64,000 nucleotides of DNA from contig OZ017796.1 in NCBI GenBank assembly GCA_963969395.1, positions 20,276,501 to 20,340,500 of the forward strand, given 5' to 3'. Position numbers and translations under genes: made by a program. Of this stretch, positions 61,001 to 64,000 are shown in pieces. The DNA comes from Pseudoscleropodium purum (lineage: Eukaryota > Streptophyta > Bryopsida > Hypnales > Brachytheciaceae). Position 1 is the first letter of the stretch. Each line of letters starts with the position of its first letter. The notes under the pieces are model-generated. The model did no database searches. It was not told where the DNA came from and saw nothing but the letters and a program-made list of their open reading frames with translations.

Positions 61001-62139
61001 TAGCCAAAAACTTGATAAATTAGAAATTATATTATTGTCAATATATAACCCCAAAGTTGTTAAGTTAAAAATATATTATTTGTTTATAGCCAAAAATTAA
61101 ATATATTATTACATGTCATAATGTTGTATGTGTTAAAAAAATTCTACTCCCTACTTCTAACAAATACAAAGGTTCATTTGTATGACAATTCATGCCTACC
61201 TTCTAGGCCTCTTCTATAGTCCCAAGGAGATTGGGATATCCTTTCCCAAAATCTTTGGGAGTAAGATGGGTGGAGGTGAATTTAAAAATACATCCTCCAT
61301 TAGAAGATTAGGCATACCAAGAGTGTAACTTCTATTGGTTGGACATTGGAGAGACTCTTGAGATTTGGGGGAAACAAAAGGTTCCACTATGTTGCTTTAC
61401 AAAGTTGTTAAGTCAGAGGAGTATTGGTATAACACACTCTCACCAACTTGTGATAACAAGATGTCAAAAATTATGGGATAGCATCAAAAGAAATGTATTT
61501 GGATCCCTTTCATTAAAGGTGGGATGAACCTATAGTATGAGGGCCAAAGTAGAGTCCTTGAATTGAAGATGCTCTTAACTTTCATTCGAAATGTCTATTT
61601 GGTATAAAGGTAGACAAAGAAGAAACCCTCATTTACAATGCAACTAATGGATAGTTGCCCATTCTAACACTTTCCTACCCCTTTATGTCAATAATGTATA
61701 ACATTCCACCCTAATGCAAATCCTTCCTATCAATAATAGGGGTAGTCATACCCTCTTCACCTTAGCAATCTTCTTTGATGAATGAGATGCAAGTGCAAGA
61801 AAACAAGGGCCAAAAACAAGCCATTGCATATGAACCCCTTTTTTGGATGAAGAACATGAAGAATTGAAAAACAATGGAAAATAACTATTCAAGGTTCCAA
61901 GACCTAATCAAAAGACAATAATATCAAGAATAAAGGGGTGAAACTATAAAGCACCAAAAAAAAGTTTGCTCACAAAATCTTCTTTACATTCATTATTCAA
62001 CTTTGGAAGAGAATAATGGATATAGAGAAGATTTTACAAAAGAAGTGTATTCTACTATGGAAAATCAACAAGAAACCAATAGGGAATTGCCCCACACACA
62101 TTTTCTAAAGAATTATTAAGCAATGAAGGTGTGACTACT
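58084..62139. other. Region without a resolved gene
   Basis: 58084-60900 has balanced composition and several short frames (for example minus 60177-60371, reading PEMRLREMAAGMILSDQRSC) that look exon-like but cannot be joined or named. 60900-62139 is A/T-rich and repeat-like, with GTCAATAATGTAT words that anticipate the minisatellite. Confidence 0.35.
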
Positions 62140-62600
62140 CCTAATGTGTTGCACCCTACTCTAATGCCACCATTCTTGTCAATAATGCATTCCACCCCTT
62201 CTTGTCAAATGATGTACTCAACACATCTCCATCCTAATAGTAATGTATTAAATCTATCCTGACACCACCCCTTCTTGTCAATAATTACTTGCACCTAACT
62301 CTAATACATCCCCATCCTATCAATAATGTATTAAACCCATCCTAACACCATCCCTTCATGTCAATATTTAATTGCACCCAACATTGACACATCTCCATCC
62401 TATCAATAATGTATTAAACCTATCTTGACACCACTCTTTGTCAATATTTAATTGCACCCAACACTAACACATCCCCATCCTATTAGTAATGTATTGAACC
62501 TATCCTAACACCACCCCTTCCTATCGATAATAAGCTATACCTACTCTAGCACTACCCCTACATGTCAATAATACATTGTCACACTTTGATGCCATCCCTT
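62140..62600. repeat. Minisatellite with a period of about 83 bp
   Basis: A unit beginning ACATCTCCATCCTATCAATA and containing AATGTATTAAACCTATCCT, ACACCACCCCTTCTTGTCAA and TTGCACCCAAC recurs at 62223, 62306, 62389 and 62469, with decayed partial copies on both sides. Spacings are 83, 83 and 80 bp. Confidence 0.8.
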
Positions 62601-62854
62601 CTTGTCAATGTTAAGATATGTTAAACTCAAACAATTAAGACCCTTGGGCATCCCTACTAAAAATTGTCAAAATTGTCAAAATCACAGTAGAAGTTACAAT
62701 TGACTATCATGATGAACTCAAGATTTTGTCCAACCTATTCCAAGGGGATTGGAATGTTATGCACTTGTGCTCCTTCGTGTCAAAGTGAAAGAAATTGGAA
62801 ATTCAGGGAGTAAACCGGCCTAAGCAAAATTGGGCATGTAAGGATAAGACTCAC

Positions 62855-63008
62855 AGGGAGCCAATAGTAGCTCTCGCACCACTGTTGTCCTTTGATCATA
62901 GACAACCTGCAGAGTCTCCTTAACAACCTGCAAACCACTTCCTGCACCGTCCAGACTTCGGGAAAACAGAGCACTCCATAACACCAAGTCCAGTTCATCC
63001 GAATTCAT
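62855..63008 (-). CDS. Possible first coding exon of an unknown gene
   Basis: On the minus strand an ATG at 63008 opens a protein-like frame (MNSDELDLVLWSALFSRSLD, then QVVKETLQVVYDQRTTVVRE and LLLAP) that meets a consensus donor, CCCT|GTGAGT, at 62855/62854. The leucine-rich, helix-like content with regular charge spacing looks real. I cannot name the family, and no convincing second exon appears downstream before the minisatellite, so the intron would be long or the gene truncated. Confidence 0.4.
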
Positions 63009-63823
63009 TTAACAAAAAATAACTCAAATAGACAGCACACGGCATGTTTATGGACTACCGGAACGCGCTTGCAAGTTGCATGCAAACCAGGTAAAAGCAA
63101 AGGAAATAGTCAGCAATCTATGGCAACCTCATTCCCAAGTATCAAGTTAGTACAATATAGACATGAACGTAAATATCATTAGTGCAATAATATCCAATGG
63201 CTGAAAAACAATGAGCGTGTTTATGAAATATATGGAACCCAGCTGACGGACATTGTCCCTTTGTCAACTGTAATATCCTGTCCCAAAAAAATGTAAACAG
63301 CGCCACACCTTGTACCGCCTGGCACCTATTGGATATGAAGCCTCAAGATGATAGAAATCCATAACATTCTAAACTATAGATCACCTACTTCTGAGCAACA
63401 GCCATGACTATGTGGAAGTGGAACCTGATGTTGTAGTCACAGAGGCAAATTGCAGCTTAACTTAGATGAAGTCCAAAAATGGCGTTTAATAATTGAATGC
63501 AAAAATAATAAGAGATCAAAGTTCTACTGGTAGTTTCTTCAAATCAATGTTTCGTTTGTTGAACATTCTGCAAAGAGTATTTGGATCCATTTATCATCCA
63601 TGCTTTTGGGTCCACACTAGGTAATGAGTGGTCCTACCTAAGAATACAAGTTGCGCCCTTTCCACTATATCACAAAAAGAATATTGAGCAGTAAAATATT
63701 GAGGGACTAACACTTTCACGAACATGACATGAGCTCAAGGTTATGCACAAAAGCATTTCAGATTCCTTTTCTGGGCTCATTGTTCATTGATTCCAACAGT
63801 GTTTAGGCAACTCCTCAGGTATG
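63009..63823. other. Spacer between two minus-strand exons
   Basis: No coding frame recognised. It could be an intron if the exons at 63824-64000 and 62855-63008 belong to one gene, but the right exon ends in a stop codon, which argues for two genes. Confidence 0.35.
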
Positions 63824-64000
63824 TTATGTCATCTCAGTAACACCAATCATTTCGTTATACGCAACTGTCAATGTATTTGCCGCTCCCTTGTGAACAGCAG
63901 TAGTGGCTTGCACGATTCCATAATTGTTTTTAGAGATCTTCACCTGGAGATTCTGAGATAACTCAAGCAGCTTTCTGTGCTCGCCTGGTAGTACTTGGTG
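63824..64000 (-). CDS. C-terminal exon of an unknown gene, cut by the window edge
   Basis: The minus strand is open from the window edge to TAA at 63826-63824, giving 58 residues that include HRKLLELSQNLQVKISKNNY and GIVQATTAVHKGAANTLTVA before YNEMIGVTEMT. The alternating helix-like, charged pattern is clearly protein-like. I cannot assign the family, and the upstream exons lie outside the window. It may instead splice to another exon before the stop. Confidence 0.5.
   Translation of the reverse strand, partial: HQVLPGEHRKLLELSQNLQVKISKNNYGIVQATTAVHKGAANTLTVAYNEMIGVTEMT

Overview
The window is nuclear DNA from a land plant, most likely a bryophyte or other seedless plant. It has spliced genes with canonical plant introns, class-B GH9 endoglucanases, a plastid-type fructose-1,6-bisphosphatase, an RFT1-type flippase and a MiAMP1-type antimicrobial peptide. 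MiAMP1-type peptides are scattered across mosses, lycophytes, gymnosperms and a few angiosperms. Coding exons are GC-rich; the spacers are very AT-rich and full of degraded repeats. I cannot name the species.

Layout. 1-1.8 kb: a RING-finger-like reading frame broken by three in-frame stops. 1.8-10.2 kb: an AT-rich repeat desert with a 1.1-kb foldback element, a 145-bp near-perfect hairpin and GC-rich repeat cores. 10.3-15.0 kb: GH9 endoglucanase A (8 exons, one intron with a GC donor). 15-18 kb: duplicated non-coding segments and a small membrane-protein gene on the minus strand. 18.5-25.1 kb: GC-rich repeat cores, a direct duplication and two MITEs side by side. 25.3-27.0 kb: an intronless RFT1-like gene (minus). 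28.7-29.8 kb: an island of gene fragments, including a WD40 piece of the splicing factor SMU1. 29.8-33.7 kb: AT-rich desert. 33.7-36.6 kb: inverted copy of the 17.2-17.8 kb segment, joined to a broken small reading frame, plus an orphan exon. 37.3-41.1 kb: GH9 endoglucanase B, with the same eight-exon structure as A. 42-43.5 kb: relics of a LINE and of a GRAS-family gene. 44-50 kb: repeat desert with a second foldback element. 51.9-52.2 kb: the MiAMP1-type peptide gene with a likely 5'UTR intron. 55.3-58.1 kb: an FBPase-like gene (minus, 3 coding exons) with an unusual hydrophobic and proline-rich N-terminus. 62.1-62.6 kb: an 83-bp minisatellite. 62.8-64 kb: two unidentified minus-strand exons, one running off the window.

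Functional logic. The genes do not form one pathway. Two act at the cell wall (GH9 A and B, probably an old tandem duplication), one is a secreted defence peptide, one belongs to ER N-glycosylation (RFT1) and one to sugar-phosphate metabolism (FBPase-like). I see no operon-like or immunity-like system. The most unusual items are the FBPase-like protein with altered substrate-site residues, the seven-cysteine MiAMP1-like peptide, the GC-AG intron, the recent inverted duplication and the foldback elements.
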